Assembly (NCBI GenBank): GCA_012845835.1 | Contig: JABAKD010000108.1 | Span: forward strand, 1,094,001 to 1,158,000 | Direction of reading: 5' to 3' | Length of the DNA: 64,000 nucleotides | Origin: Undaria pinnatifida | Lineage: Eukaryota; Sar; Phaeophyceae; Laminariales; Alariaceae | In this document: one piece after another, positions 22,866 to 35,599 of the stretch | Layout of the letters: each line of letters opens with the position of its first letter | How positions within the stretch are numbered: the stretch's first letter is position 1 | Translations under genes and position numbers: made by a program | Notes under the pieces: model-generated | Seen by the model: the letters and a program-made list of their open reading frames with translations, nothing else | What the model was told of the DNA's origin: nothing | Databases searched by the model: none

Positions 22866-23500
22866 AATTTGGGTCTGCAATGTCCCCGTTCGGAAAAACC
22901 AGGCCTCGGGAGCACGACGCGAATCCGAACCCGTGGTATCTTGCCTCGGGCCTTTCTTCGCTGGTTGGCGGAAAAGCGCGAGAATCCGCTCTAACTGCTG
23001 CCGAAAAATGGCAAAAACCGACAGTGCCAACCCGTCGATAACCTCGTTCGACATTTGTGGGTCTGCAATGTCCCCTTCTGGGAACACCAGTCCTCGGCTC
23101 TTTAAGCCTGTAATGTCCCCTTGAGGGAGCACCAGGCCTCGGGAGCAAGATGCGAGTCCGAACCTGGGGTTTCTCGCCTCGGGTCCTCCTCACTCGCTGG
23201 CGGAAACTCGTAAGAAGCCGCCCTCGCTGCACCCGAAAAAGAGTCCAACACCGACGGTGCCAACCCGTCGGTAGCCTCGTTGGGCATTTGGGTCTGCAAT
23301 GTTCCCCTCTGGGAACACCAGTCGTCGGCTCTTCGGGCCTGTAGTGCTCCCTTCAGGAACACCAGGCCTCGGGAGCACGACGCGAGTCCGAACTTCGGAT
23401 TCTCGCGTCGTGGCCTCTTCGCTCTTTGGCGTATAATCGCAAGAAAACTGCTCTAACTGCGCCCGAAGGGGCAGAGGCTCTGAGTTGTTTCTGCTTGACG
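22866..23500 (-). repeat. Tandem modules of about 230 bp, nearly 3 copies, upstream of the NADAR domain
   Basis: 'aggcctcggg' anchors repeat at 22901, 23134 and 23364 (spacing 233 and 230). Each module has 'gggtctgcaatgt', 'ccgacggtgccaacccgtcg' type blocks and 'gcgagtccgaac'. On the minus strand all modules can be read as SRGLVFPEGDIADP..., and the innermost is continuous with the NADAR frame. This suggests duplication of a 5' exon plus intron of the NADAR gene. Confidence 0.75.
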
Positions 23501-23747
23501 AGAGGCGCGATTCTTCAGTAAATTTACGAGAATAGCGTCCAGCTGATCAGGCTGGAGGCCGTGGCGTCACCACTGGCCCGTCGCGTAGTGTCGAATCTTC
23601 TTCCTGTGCCACTGGGGCAGACGTAGCCTGAGGCACGTGGGTTAGCGTGTTAAAAGACGAAGCAGGGACCGTAGACCCTGTGGGCGTCTTCTGGAGCGGG
23701 GCTCGGGAAAGTGGCAAATCAGCCAGCTGGCAGGCCAACATTATTCC

Positions 23748-24809
23748 ATGCTACAACAACTGGCAAGTCTGAGTGTTGCAGGTAGTTCGTCTGCCACTTT
23801 GTCCGAGCCTGACCCCTTGAACCCTCTCCCTGTCCAACCAGTTCCTACGTACGCAGGAGTGCTGTCCGCACCGAAAGCTGCCACTTCCACGCCTAATGAC
23901 GTACGTAGCCTACCGCGCTTAACTGGTATTGTCGATATTGATGTCGCAGAGGTCTTGTCTCAGTTTCGCCTCGTTGTTGGTTTCCGAGCGAATGTCGTAG
24001 CTCCGCACGACGAGAAATTCGAGGATAATCTTGCCTCTGAGCATCTGTCACTTATTTGCGATGGTCCTTGTCTTACGCTATATCAACAACCAATGTCAGG
24101 AAGGATTGATTGGTGTGCCAACGTTGTCAATGCTGAGAACACGAGTAATCCCGGTTCGTTTGCCCTACCTTCCACCTGTGGGAGGAGCTCAAATTAGCTC
24201 TTCTCGATATACTCATGCCCTCTAATTCAGTAGAAGAATGCGCCTTGGGCAGCGATAACTGTCACACTGTGGCAACACAGTCTGCCACCCGCATTGCAAT
24301 TGTTGCAAAGTGGGGAAAAAACATTTTCTTCTTTTAAAGAAGCTGTCGAGCGCGTTCGCCGTCATGAGGCCGCACGCCTCACTGGTGGGGTCGCCACTAT
24401 AAGTGCCATGTCATTCATGCCTGTCCCAAACCGCGCTTCTGTCCGTCAGTTGCAGTCCCCGAAAAGGCAGCAACGCCAGCAGAGCCGTCAGCAGCAGGGC
24501 AGTCGTCAGCAGCCGCACCAGCAGGAAATACAGCGAGGGAACAACCAACGCAAACTCGGCCCCCACTGCACCTACGATAGGTGCGACAAACCAGTAGGAC
24601 ACTGGGAGTCCACGTGCCTGCAAAAGGCACGCGACATGCGGTCACGCCGCGAAAACAACCATGTTTCGAAGCGCGACAGGTCGACTTCCCCCCGCGGCAA
24701 CTCTCGCCGTTTTCGCCGCCACCACCGCGACGACGACGACGAGGACGACGACGATGCTGAAGACGACAGCAGGAGCCAGGTAAGTAGCACCCGTGGCAAT
24801 GACAATTGA
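23748..24809 (+). pseudogene. Gypsy 2 Gag with zinc-knuckle-like C-terminus
   Basis: The first frame (23748-24197) is Ser/Pro-rich then alpha/beta; the second (24294-24809) has FSSFKEAVERVRRHEA, a Gln/Arg-rich stretch and a C-x4-C-x5-H-x4-C finger (CTYDRCDKPVGHWESTC), then an acidic Asp run. This fits capsid tail plus nucleocapsid. One or more frame breaks lie near 24200-24290. Gag would package element RNA. The call rests on position and the finger. Confidence 0.65.
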
Positions 24810-25235
24810 CGGAGCCCAGCTGTTGCAGCGCTACCTGCGGTTGGGACCCACCTTGCTACCTGTCCGGTAGGCGAGGTTAGCGCGAAGAGGAAACTCGTCG
24901 CAACAGTAGCAGTAGGTACTGAGTGTCCCGTACCGAATGTCCTTGTCGACGGTAGAATCAGTCACCGAGTTGACCCTTGTTTGCCTGTCTCAGGTCGAAG
25001 TAGTCAGGTATCCAGCTCACTCCGTCCGCGCAAGCGGGTGATGTTTGCTGATGATACCCCGGTGTCTGCGTGGGTGTCCGAATGTAATCGTAGTACTCAG
25101 CAGCCACGCCACACGAGCCTGAGTGTCATGGGTGATGTTCGCCCAGAAAATAATAAGAAGAAGACAACTGCGTGGCACAGCTCGATGCTGGCATACAAAC
25201 GCCATCCTTTTTCCTAGTTCTTTTCGTCTCGCAGG

Positions 25236-26030
25236 GTGCAGATTTCTGGCTCTGTAAAAGACTATCCAGTACCCGCAATACCTGCGGATACTGCTACTGA
25301 TGTGTCTGTAGTTTCTCATGCATGGTTGAAGTCACACCCAACCTTGCATTCTGTCATTATCCAACCTGTCCCGCCGACCACCGTTGCCTTACGAGCAGCG
25401 AATGGTTCGCCGTTGAATGTCTTAGGGTTTGTTGTTTTTTCACTCACCCTTGGTACGATTACTCACGATGTCGAAGCGTTACTTGTATCGTCTCTTGGTC
25501 CCGATTCAATACTCCTTGATAACAGTGTCACGTATATTGTCGGAGCTGTTCTTGATTGGGAAAACCAAGTAGTGTCTTTTCCTTCTACTGGTGATTCTAT
25601 TCCAGCAGTTCATCGTACTAGCAACCCCGCCTCTCGCTCCGCTGATCCCTCCGCTGTCTCTAGCGACCATAACCTGTCCGTCGCTGTTGTCCATCATGAT
25701 GCAGAAGGAGTTGATGTCAGGTTGCATGAACTTGTCGATTTTAAACCTAGACAAGAGGCCCTTGTCGCAGCTTTTACTGATTATCCCCCCGTGTACGGTT
25801 CTAGTGTCGTGGTAGAACCCCTAATCATGTCTGAGCTTGAGCGTTTTGAGTCTAATAGCTCGTCAGTGTTCGAGAAAATCATTGTCGCTCGCACTCTTGC
25901 TACTTGGCATGCTGCTGACGGTTCAGTAGCCGTGCAAATTGCAAACCCGTCTTCTGATGGGGTTGCGCTACATATTATTTTGTGTCTTGGTCAGTTATTC
26001 ACTGTGTACGTAGTGACGCCTGATCAATAG
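25236..26030 (+). pseudogene. Gypsy 2 retropepsin-like protease region
   Basis: A segment 'PAIPADTATDVSVVS' takes the place of the usual D-[ST]-G catalytic motif; the Gly is replaced by Ala. Then come 'ALRAANGSPLNVLGFV' and 'SILLDNSVTYIVGAVLDW', the order seen in retropepsin-like domains (ILG/LLG strand before the end). The frame is open for 264 codons and closes with a stop at 26028, before the RT frame. Confidence 0.6.
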
Positions 26031-26165
26031 CACGTTAATGCCGTTGCGAAAACTCCTACATCAGCTGATGAAGTCGCTCAAGCCAAATCCGAGGTTGAAG
26101 GTCCCCTGTCCAAAGCTTTTACTAACAGTAAGCTTACGTCTGACTAGAAAGTCTGTCCTAGATTT

Positions 26166-27560
26166 GTGCGTCCGGTACGTCCTGTCTTTGCCTTGTCAAT
26201 GTCAGAGCTAGGTCGTTGCACCAATGCAGAAGCAACATTTCCTTTGCCCCCAGACATCCGTCCTATCGATCGTCCCCCGTACCGTGCCAACCTTCGAGCT
26301 AAAGCTGTCATTGATAAATGTGTTCACAATATGCCTGAATGGGGCATCATCGAAGAACGTCCCAGCCCGTGGGGTAGCCCGTGTACGCTTGTCGCAAAGC
26401 AGAACGGTAGCCCTCGTTTTTTATGTTGATTATCGTCATGCCCTCAACCGTCACATTGTCCGCAAGTGCTGGCCCCTTCCGAACCTAGATTCCTGTCTGG
26501 ATGCAGTCGGAGGCGTCAAATTCATCTCTACAGCCGATGTTCTCAGCGCGTTCTGGCAACTACCCGTCGCAGAAGAGCACATCGACCGGACAGCATTCGT
26601 CACTCCGACCGGCAAGTTTTGTTTCAAACGTATGCCTTTTGGAGTTTGTAAGGCCCCATGGTTGTTTCAACGCGTGATGTCTGTCACTCTTGGCCACCTT
26701 GGTCCTGAGTCGGGTATTCTTACGTACATGGACGATATTGTTTGTCTTAATTCTACGTTCGAAGCTCACCTGAAATCCCTTGAGCAAATATTCTCAGCGT
26801 CGCAGGCAGCCGGTTTAACTTTGAAACCGACCAAACTTCAATTCGGTCAGAAAGAAATCGAGTATCTTGGCCATGACATTTCGGAAAAAAACATTTTAAT
26901 CAGTGCCGACCGTGTCAAAGTCTTCTTAGCACTGCCTGAGCCTGAGTGTATCAAAGTTAATCGCGGGTTCTTAGGTACACTCAACTACGTCCGCCGTTAA
27001 ATAGACGGTTATGCTGAAATAACAGCACCGTTGGTTGAACTCACTCGTAAGGATCATGTCAAAAATACCGCTTTCAAGAAGGCTTTTGGACCCGGGCAAC
27101 GTGAAGCTTCTGCTCGCACGAAGCGTGCCCTAGCTTCTGCGCCGGTCCTTAAATATCCAGATTTTACTCGAGAATTTATTGTCCATACCGATGCGTCAGA
27201 AGCAGGAGTAGGAGCATTTCTCGCTCAACGCGCAGGCGAAAGTAGCTCCGATTCCGATCTTGACACCATCGCGTATTATGGTCACCGCTTTTCAAAAAGC
27301 CAGCGTCGTTATAGTGCGACCATGAAAGAGTGTTGTGCTGTGGTCTGGGCTGTCACCCACTGGTGTCCGTACCTATGGGGCAAGCATTTCGCATGCTGTA
27401 CTGACCACCAAGCACTAACGTACCTGTATAAAATGCAGTACACCTCTAACATGCTCATCCGATGGGTGATCGCACTTCAGAATTACGATCTCACTGTCAA
27501 ACATGTCCCAGGCAAATTAAATGTCGAGCCTGATATGCTGTCTCGTGCTTTTAGCGAAGT
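26166..27560 (+). pseudogene. Gypsy 2 reverse transcriptase and RNase H
   Basis: RT begins IDRPPYRANLRAKAVIDK and WGIIEERPSPWGSPCTLV, shifts frame near 26420 in a T-run, then reads VDYRHALNRHIV, FISTADVLSAFWQLPV, MPFGVCKAPWLFQRVM and the catalytic YMDD (near 26727). A single TAA (26998) interrupts the same frame before RNase H: VHTDASEAGVGAFLAQ, YSATMKECCAVVWAV, CTDHQALTYLY and the tail VKHVPGKLNVEPDMLSRA. Apart from one shift and one stop, all catalytic blocks are present, so this copy died fairly recently. Confidence 0.93.
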
Positions 27561-27899
27561 CAACGGGGAGTCTATCCCATCCGAGCCCAGATTAGCCGCC
27601 ATTTGTCATAATGTACCGATTGATGGACCGTGCTCTCCACCTGGGCCCCGCGAGTATGAACTCTTCGCCTCTAAGATGCACGACGTAGCACCTGTCGAAA
27701 GCGACCGTGAATTATTCATGAGCGCTGTGTCTGTCTTCCCTACTGTAGACCCCGCGAAACTTGTCGATCTACAGAAAGAGGAAATTTGTCAGTATTTTGA
27801 GTACCTCCGAGCACCAACATTGGCCCCACTCCCTAGAGAAGAATCTAAATGCACGATGAGCTACTATTTTTTAAATGAAGGATTGCTGTTTCGCTCGTA

Positions 27900-29020
27900 C
27901 CTTTCTGGTTACTTAAGAAAGCGTAGCACTTTCCGCGATCAATTGGTAGTGCCTACGTCTCTCCGAAAAAATGTCATTAACTCGTATCATGATCTGCCAG
28001 CGTCTGGACGTCATTAGCTTTAAAGCAACATTCGATACCATTCGGGATAGATTTTGGTGGCCGACCATGTCCAAGGATGTCCATACTCATATTGAAGCTT
28101 GTCTGTCTCGCCAACACCACAAGTCATCCCACCGCCCGCCCAAGTTGCCTGTGGGATACCGCCCTGTCACGCGCGCGTTCCAATGCGTTGCTGTTGATCT
28201 TGTCGAGAATAAAAAATTGTCACAAGGAAGTCGCTTCATCCTTTCTGTCATTGACCATCTTACTCGATTTGGCATTTTGATAGCCATGAAAAATACGGCG
28301 GCTAGTGCGATTGTTGGTCATCTAATCGAACGCGTGTTCTCGGTGTTTGGCTCTCCAGAGACACTTCATTCCGACCAAGGAAAGGAATTTGAAAACGAAT
28401 TGGGCAAGGAATTACAGTCAGTTTTTGGATATAAGAAAACGCGTACAGCCGCGTTTCGCCCTCAGGGCAACTCTGTTTTGGAGCGTATGCACAACACTGT
28501 CCACAATATGTTGGCTATGTATAGCAACTTGTCTTTCGATAGTTGGGCAGAGCTGTTGCCTTTTGTCCAGTTAGCTCACAATACAGCTTACTCTACCACG
28601 CTCCAGGAAACTCCTCATTTCCTGATGTTTGGACGTGCAGCTGTACTACCTGCCGATCTCATTCTTGGAGTTCCGTCCACCTCAGCACCGCAATCACGGC
28701 TCGACTATTCTAATCAGATTGTCGAAAACTTGCAATTTGCGTATGAGCTGGCCCGCCGTAATATTAAAGAGCGAGCGGATAGGCAAGCGGTCGCAAATGA
28801 GACCCTGTCGTTTCCCAGTTTTAAACCTGGAGAACAGGTATTGATCCACCGCCCATACACTGAAGCTGATGGTCCTAACCCAAAATTGATCAGCCCCTGG
28901 CGTGGACCATATACTGTGCGAGCGCAAACGTCACCAGTTAATTTATCGCGTCACTAAAGATGGCAACCCTGCCGAGACTACTGTTTACCTCGGCCGGATG
29001 AAAAGATACTATATCTCCCT
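27900..29020 (+). pseudogene. Gypsy 2 integrase
   Basis: The zinc-binding motif is split by a frameshift near 28015 (YHDLPASGRH, then FWWPTMSKDVHTHIEACLSR; the second Cys is Arg). The core has AVDLVE (Asp), HSDQGKEFENELG (Asp), FRPQGNSVLERMH (Glu), all three catalytic residues present. The end FKPGEQVLIHRPYTEADGPN, WRGPYTV is the usual GPY/F module. Another shift near 28930 leads to VYLGRMKRYY. No chromodomain is seen. Confidence 0.92.
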
Positions 29021-29100
29021 CTGTCGTTCCCTGCCCCTGACCTTGACGCGCTCGACGATTCATTTTTAGAGACCACTCTTCCCGTGCCCGGTCTCGAAGG

Positions 29101-30244
29101 TTCATTGTCGAAAGTTATGATCAGTGCTTTCACGGTTGAGAGTATTGATGGACATTAAAGAAAAGTAGGAGCAGCATCTCTCACCAACTTTCAATATTAT
29201 CTCAAGTTGGAAGGTTTTCCTATATCTGGCGCATGTCAACGCCATCCCTCAATGCAGATATATGATTGCCTCCTACCGCGCTGCAGTATTGTCGACGGAC
29301 TCTTCAGCATGTAACCCTCCTACGCGGAAGTCCCATTCTGTCCCCGCGATGTCTCACAGCACTTTCAATGGGCTTTTCTTGTCCTGTCTTGTTTTGTGTT
29401 TGCGCATTATTTTGTCACATCAAACTGATCAACCACTGATGTCAGCCCTGTGCTATTGGTTCCATCATTTGTGTGACGCTCCTTCGGGAGTTGTTTTCTT
29501 TTAAGGTGTAGTCACCTTATGGCTTGTCTGTTGTCCAGTGCGAGTACCGCGCGCTCCAATGTATTGCCCTCGCCCTCCGTGGTGAACTGTATTGTTAGCA
29601 CCTTATGTCTTTTGGTTGACTTCCCTGTATTTTGGCTTTCAGTTCAGCGGCATGCTTTCATCCCGTGATTGAGATTGTCCACCGTACAAGCTTGACTAAT
29701 ACCTTAGGCCTGCAATGGTAATAACCAAATCACCTCAATTGCAGAGAGTGTGACCGTCAGGTCTAGCATAGCCAAAATGAGCATGTGTCTAGTGTGAGAG
29801 CCAACTTGTCAACATCTTCGGCGTACTGTCACACGAGTATTCGCGTGACTTCGTTTTGTCGCCGTTCGCAGTGCCTTGCGTAATTTGTTTTTTTTCTTTT
29901 GTTTTCTTTTTATTTGCCGCAGTTTGGTTTCTTGCGCATTGTCTTCTGTATACACTTAAGCATCGCACAACCTGAGATTAGCACTTATTGGCGCGATGTA
30001 TAGTCGTCAGAGACCCGACTCCCATCGCTTTATGGGGGGTCGTTCTCATGTGTTCTGTTGTCATGTAAAATTCGTTGGGCACTTCTCTTTTCAGTACTGA
30101 AAAGTACTCGGCACCGTAGCATACCAGTGGGTGGATTGATAATAAATATCCAGCGTTCGCGCACCATTTGTCTTTAAAATTTGCCTCATTCCGTTACGAT
30201 CTGTATTCAATACAGACACGGTGAACCACGGCATACATTATTAT
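29101..30244 (+). other. Probable 3' non-coding part of gypsy 2, no gene
   Basis: T- and GTC-rich sequence in the base style of gypsy 2, with only short frames. It could contain 3' UTR or LTR sequence, but no second copy exists in the window to test this. It ends where a family A repeat begins. Confidence 0.35.
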
Positions 30245-31245
30245 TGAAATAAAAATACACTCCAGCTGTGAGATCGAATATTTTGTCGAAACTCATCGTT
30301 GCAAGCTGTGTGTGATACTCCGATCACGCGTATTACGGGTTGTGTGTCCTCATTAAGGACATAGGTCGGCGACTCCCCTCGCAACTACAGTGTAGCTATC
30401 AGGGTCAACAGGGTGCTGTTAGTCATCCAGTGCGCGGAAACTATAAAACCCGGGACAAAACCTGACAGCTGTGGAAAGAAATGCATCAGTTATCAAGTGA
30501 ATCCGGTAAGTCGAACAACCGGTGAGGGGAGGGCGGAGTTTTGAAGACGTGGGGGCCTGGGTTTGATCAAGAGCGCGGGGGGGGCGGGGGCGGGACGAGC
30601 GGGGCAGCTCAATCTGTGTGTGGAAACTATAACTTCTATCCTGTAAGTCGTACGACCAGTGAGGAGAGGGCGGAGCGTTCGAGGGGGTGGGGGGGGGGGG
30701 TGGGGGTGGGGTGGGGAGGGGGCGAGGGCGGGGCGAAATGGATTTCAAACAACATCTTGAGGTCGCATAGATGTAGGGGTTTGCGATACGCGTGGTGCTA
30801 GGTCTAGGAGGTGGTGCGGGTGGTGGGGAAGGAGGGGACATTGGGGGGGGGGCGGGGGGCGGGGGGGGGGTGAATTGCAGCAGAGGCATGGATGGCTCTA
30901 CAAAGATAATGAGTTGATATCAAGTGCGTGGAAGTTGTTTATTACTCTGGCAGATTTCGATGTTAGGTGGGGCGTTAGAGCAAGAGGGACCGGGAAAAAA
31001 AAAAGGAATGGGGGGCGGAGGGGGGAGGGGGAGGGTTTTCAAGAGGTTGAGGTCACATATGATAAAAAAATACACTCCAGCTGTGAGATCGAAGATTTGG
31101 TCGAAACTCATCTTTGCAAGCTCGTGTGTGATACTCCGATCGCGAGTATTACGCATATATGTAGGGGTTTGCTATACGCGAGGTGCTAGGCGATCGTGCG
31201 GGTGGTGGGGAAGGAGGGGGCGTTTGGGGGGGGCGAGGGGGAGGA
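30245..31245 (+). repeat. Poly-G repeat family A, forward copy with a second start inside
   Basis: It begins 'aaatacactccagctgtgag' and carries the usual subunits and G-tracts (30680-30725, 30845-30870). A second family A start occurs at 31068 ('aatacactccagctgtgag'), followed after ~90 bp by the 'gtaggggtttgctatacgcg' module, showing internal deletion and tandem joining. Confidence 0.8.
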
Positions 31246-33718
31246 TGAATGATATGTCGGTTTGTCAAACGCTTGTTTTTGTCTCCCACTGCACACTCCA
31301 GTATCGTTGCATATCTGAGGCACAATGCCCATATATATATGCACGATCACTGTCAGTCCTCTTGTCGCCTTTTATCCATTCGTTTTTAGTATTTTTTTCC
31401 GTTGGATGCGACCCTCAAATGTATACTGTTGGCGGTCGTACTGTCTCGACTTCGGTCACCGCCCAGCCTGTTATATGTACCATAATTGACTTCTGATTCG
31501 GTCTCGAACACCCATCAGATGCCAAGTGTAGTGCGATCAGCTAAATGTCCTTGTCACAGTATAACATGGTTGGTGTATAATTTATTGTCTCCGTCAGGTA
31601 GGTCGTCTTGCGTTCCAGCACATACGACTCATGCCACGCCTGTTGAGCCTTCAGCCATGTTGTCCACACGATGAGTATACACACTCGTCTCGTGTAGCGT
31701 GCGTCTAATTAGCATATTTTTGCTAGTAAACCCGAGATATTTATTTATTGTCGTTGCTCTCGCACTTAGCACGCCTTTGTCCAGGATCATTTTTCTATAA
31801 TATTTTGACGTAATCCACAGCTGACCAGCCGCAATGTCCGCCATTTTTATTTGAACATACCGCATGGGAAAGGATTATGTTATTGTCATTCGCTATATAT
31901 CATCATGTCCGATCCTGTGTCTGGATTTTTGTCCACATGTCTACGGTACTACAGCAGTTCGTCAGTTTGTCACGCTGTCTTGTCCATCTTGTCAAAAGGA
32001 GTGTACAAACTGCCAAGCGTTAAGCTAATCGCCACTGGAAGTTTGTGTATTAACTAGACGTGTTGTTACCCTTGTCTATGGTTCCGTTACTTTTGAGTTT
32101 CGGTGAAGTTCGAGCTCTATCACCACCAAAACTGGGGGTGATGTGGATACCACGTCTGTTGAACCAACACGTCTAGGGGAAATGTCGAAACCCCTTTAAC
32201 CTTCCAGATATCGTTTCTGTGGAAGGGTCGCTTGGGGAACACAGGAGATTTGTCATGTCCAGAACACGTCGCCTGAAGCCGCCAAAGCTCTGGTAAACAA
32301 ATTATACGCCTCCGTCCGTATCCAAGCACAGGCACAGACGGGGGTAGGCGGGGTGGGAGGGTTGACAGCCTTCGTCGGGAACCCGAACGCTGTTTGCTTG
32401 CCCCCTAGAGCAGGTAACCCAAGAAAACGTGGTGCGGCGGACGGAAGGGGCACCAGGGCGGGTAGCAAAAGAACCGCAACTTCTGGGTCTTGAATATATG
32501 GGTGGTTTTTGTTGCAACTAAATATAACTTCAACCGGCGGGATGAACGTCCTGTCCAGGTGCTTTTCGTCCTTCTTTTTTGTTGTGTTCGTTGGCGCCTT
32601 AATAAAGCCGTTACGCTAGTCACTAGGCATTCGGTTGTTTGGGTACAACGGTGTTGGTGACGATGTTGTGGCCGGGTTTGTTACAAAGGTGAAACGCAGA
32701 CGAATGTAATGAAAACGAAAACCAAACTGTATTTCAATACCTAAAACGGGTCGAAATATACCCAATTTAGGTAATATTGCGGAATGTTTTGAGACTTGTT
32801 TGAGTTGTTTCTTGACAATGATCAAAACAATGTATGAAAACGTCCTAGTGCAGTACCATGCCTGCTCACTACCCATGGACTCGCCCCCCAGTACACCCCC
32901 ACCTCGCCGACGGGGCCCTGAATTGTCTTTCACGTTTTGCTGAATTTCTGAAAATGAATACAAACACAACATATATATAGACTATACAGACATATTCCAA
33001 CACCTTTTCGCCACTTTCTTTCCCCTGTGAAAGGAGCGAAATACGGCCATTTTTGGGCCGACTGTTTGTTTTGGTGGGCATTCGGCGGCATAGTTCAAGC
33101 GCAGGCTGTAAAAAAATGAGTTTAACTCACACAACGCCGAACAATTCAATAATAACGTAAAAAAAACGTTGAGAAACAGATCGGACACCGTAAAGGACCC
33201 GTACAAATTTAGTTATCCTCACTTGTGAGGCAGACGAAGTTATCACGTAATAATCTGCAAGGAAAAAAGTTCGTTATTTTGCTGTTGCAGTTCTGGGGCG
33301 GTTCTGCGGTTTTCAATTTCCAGCGCACGCAAATACGGGGGGGGGTGTAAGGACCATCCCCGGGTTTCCATCATAGAATTACGGTTGACATCCCCAAAAC
33401 AAAGAGCACAATTGAGAGAATATCCAACAAAACAAAACAAATACGGAAGCGTATCTGACCGAAACACGCCTCAATAAACACCTATGCTCTGCCCAAAACA
33501 AAAAGACAGCAGGAAAACATGAACATGTAAGAATACTGTGTAAAGGCCTATGTAGCACAAACGCACCCATGCAAACGCCTCCGCCATATATTCACATTCA
33601 TGTATCAATCAAGACCGACCGCACAGGGCGGACTTTCACCGTCCAACGTCGAACCATGACGCCTCAACGACCCAACATGCCTACTACCAACCCCCAATAT
33701 TTCAGACCCACCCTGCGC
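31246..33718. other. No gene recognised
   Basis: 31246-32110 resembles the base style of the gypsy 2 flank and may be its continuation past the family A insertion. Inverted 12 bp repeats (ctagacgtgttg at 32054-32065, caacacgtctag at 32165-32176) surround 'aactgggggtgatgtgg'. From 32200 to 33700 short frames on both strands have no signature; no intron-exon pattern was recognised. Confidence 0.35.
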
Positions 33719-35545
33719 CTATGCCGTGTCGCTCTCGACGCATTCACCCGTTACGAAGTCATTATTTTCGCGCCACAGCCAGGTAGGGTTGTATTCCTTT
33801 GTCCTTGCATTCTCACACTCGAGCCACACCCTGACATCGAAAGGGCACCCGTTCTTAGTGGACCATTCAAGTACGTCCCAATGCAGAATACCTCCCAGCG
33901 TAAATTGGAGTGAGGGCATCAAAAAGACAATGGTTACCCCGCAGCCACTCCATAACACCGATGTCCCGGGGTCTTGCGTGCGTGTGGTCGTTGAAGACAA
34001 TGCCGACGTCCCGGCACCAAGTTAGCATCCCGATGTCATCTCGGTCCGCGGCCACAAAAACCAGTGATATCCACCCTTTCGTGGCCATTGGAACTGCATC
34101 ACCGCAACACGTCCATGTGGCCTGATTCAGCGGCATCAAGCACGGTCTTGTAATCCCAGGGAACAGTTTCCCCTCAACCACTGCAGCAGGAGTATGTCAA
34201 CCGACATACCGGCCATGGCGCACTAACTCTCGTCCGGCTGCCACAGGTAGCCGTCCGCCTTCATCCACTCTACGACCGTCAAGCCCGCTCCATCCGCCGA
34301 CCACCATTGACACGCATTCACAGCCTCACCGATTGCCGTTGTCGCCGGGTTATCTGGGTGTCGGTCCACCCGTGGACACCCGTTTGATAAGCACCAAGTG
34401 AGCAGTTCCAAATTCCCCGAAACAGACGCCGCGTACGACGCTGCCCAGGAGCAAGCCACCGGATCCCATGGGCACTTCTGGGTCCGCGCCCACTTGAGCA
34501 CATCCAAACAAGCACCTTCAACAGCCCTCAAGCACGTCGACTGGTCCCACGGGCAGCCTTGTTCCCTGCACCATCGCAGGAGAATCAAGTCTCTCCTCTC
34601 AGCAGCCTCGGGACGAGTGTTCGTTCCCCAGGGCGCTCCGTTTCCACGGCCCCACTTAGGCACACCCAACTGTCCGAACTCCGCAGCAAGGGAACATGCC
34701 CCCTCGTACCAAGGGCAGCCATTAGCAGTGCACCATTTAGGCATACCTGTGACACCACGCTCGGCGGCCACTTCCGCAGCCCACTTGCGCACGCCCTCAC
34801 ATCCCAAGGGAAGCCATTCATCATGCACCACTCCAGGACATCAACATGCCCACCCTTCGCGGCCAATTCACAAGTACTTTCGTCCCAAGAACAACTATTT
34901 GACATCGCCCATTGAACGGTGTTGAGGTGTCCTTCTGCTGCTGCATCTGTGGAGATTGTTAGGGGGGCACCCCCCAACCGTCCTCCCCCTTCGTCCTTCC
35001 AGTGACGGGGTGGTTCTGTATGCCCTCCTGCTGCCGCCGTGGATACCGCCTCGGAAACTATTTCATCCTGCGAATCGCCAAAATCAATGTGCTCCATTAA
35101 CCACCTGAAAGTGGCCACGTCCCCGCCGTTTGCAGCAGCGATCGGTCCTCCACTCCAACTGGTGTATATCGTGTCGGCCCGGTCGTCTTCGTTGAAACGT
35201 TTGAGAACATCGACGCGCCCAAGTCGAGCCGCTCTCTCAACCGCAGCGCCGATGGCACACCCGCGCTATAGGCACCATTCCACGGTGTCGACGCATCCAC
35301 TTTCCACTGCAGCTTCTACCGTCCTCCCGTCGATTGAGCACGCTCGGCCAAGGACATATCCTGGCTGTGACACCACTCCAGGACGTTGATGTTCCCGCCT
35401 CGTGCAGCCTCGGTCGCACACTGCGACCCCCAGCTCAAGCATAAACCGCTTCTTGCTAGCCGCACGCAATCAACCGTGCCGGCCCTGGCCGCCACCAACA
35501 ACGGACTCGGATCATCCGGGCCGGTACCAAGACCGCCATCTAGAG
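33719..35545 (-). pseudogene. Ankyrin-repeat protein gene, broken into several frames
   Basis: From 35545 leftward the frames share ~28-34-residue repeats of the type AA..GH..VLEWC..NGCPWD. Examples are AARGGNINVLEWCHSQ, AAEGHLNTVQWAMSNSCSWD, AAKGGHVDVLEWCMMNGFPWD, MPKWCTANGCPWYEGACSLA, LILLRWCREQGCPWDQSTC, LLTWCLSNGCP and DVLEWSTKNGCPFD. Such ankyrin-like arrays are abundant in stramenopile algae and some large DNA viruses, and serve as protein-binding scaffolds. At least four frame changes and stops (near 35330, 35266, 34800, 34220, 34000) break it. Some could be introns, but no clean splice pair was found, so pseudogene is preferred. No catalytic or membrane part is seen. Confidence 0.75.
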
Positions 35546-35599
35546 CCTATTGGAGACAGGCGGGCGATGCCATGGTGTCCACGTGACGAGTCCTCTTGC

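Larger units (their letters stand above)
23748..29100 (+). mobile_element. Ty3/gypsy retrotransposon 2, near full length, decayed
   Basis: Gag, protease, reverse transcriptase, RNase H and integrase follow in the gypsy order on the plus strand, split by stops (26028, 26998) and frameshifts (near 24200, 26420, 28015, 28930). No clear LTR pair was found, so the outer edges are uncertain; T/GTC-rich sequence of similar style continues to about 30240 and again 31246-32110. It is unrelated at sequence level to the gypsy relic at 18.6-21.9 kb. Confidence 0.9.
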
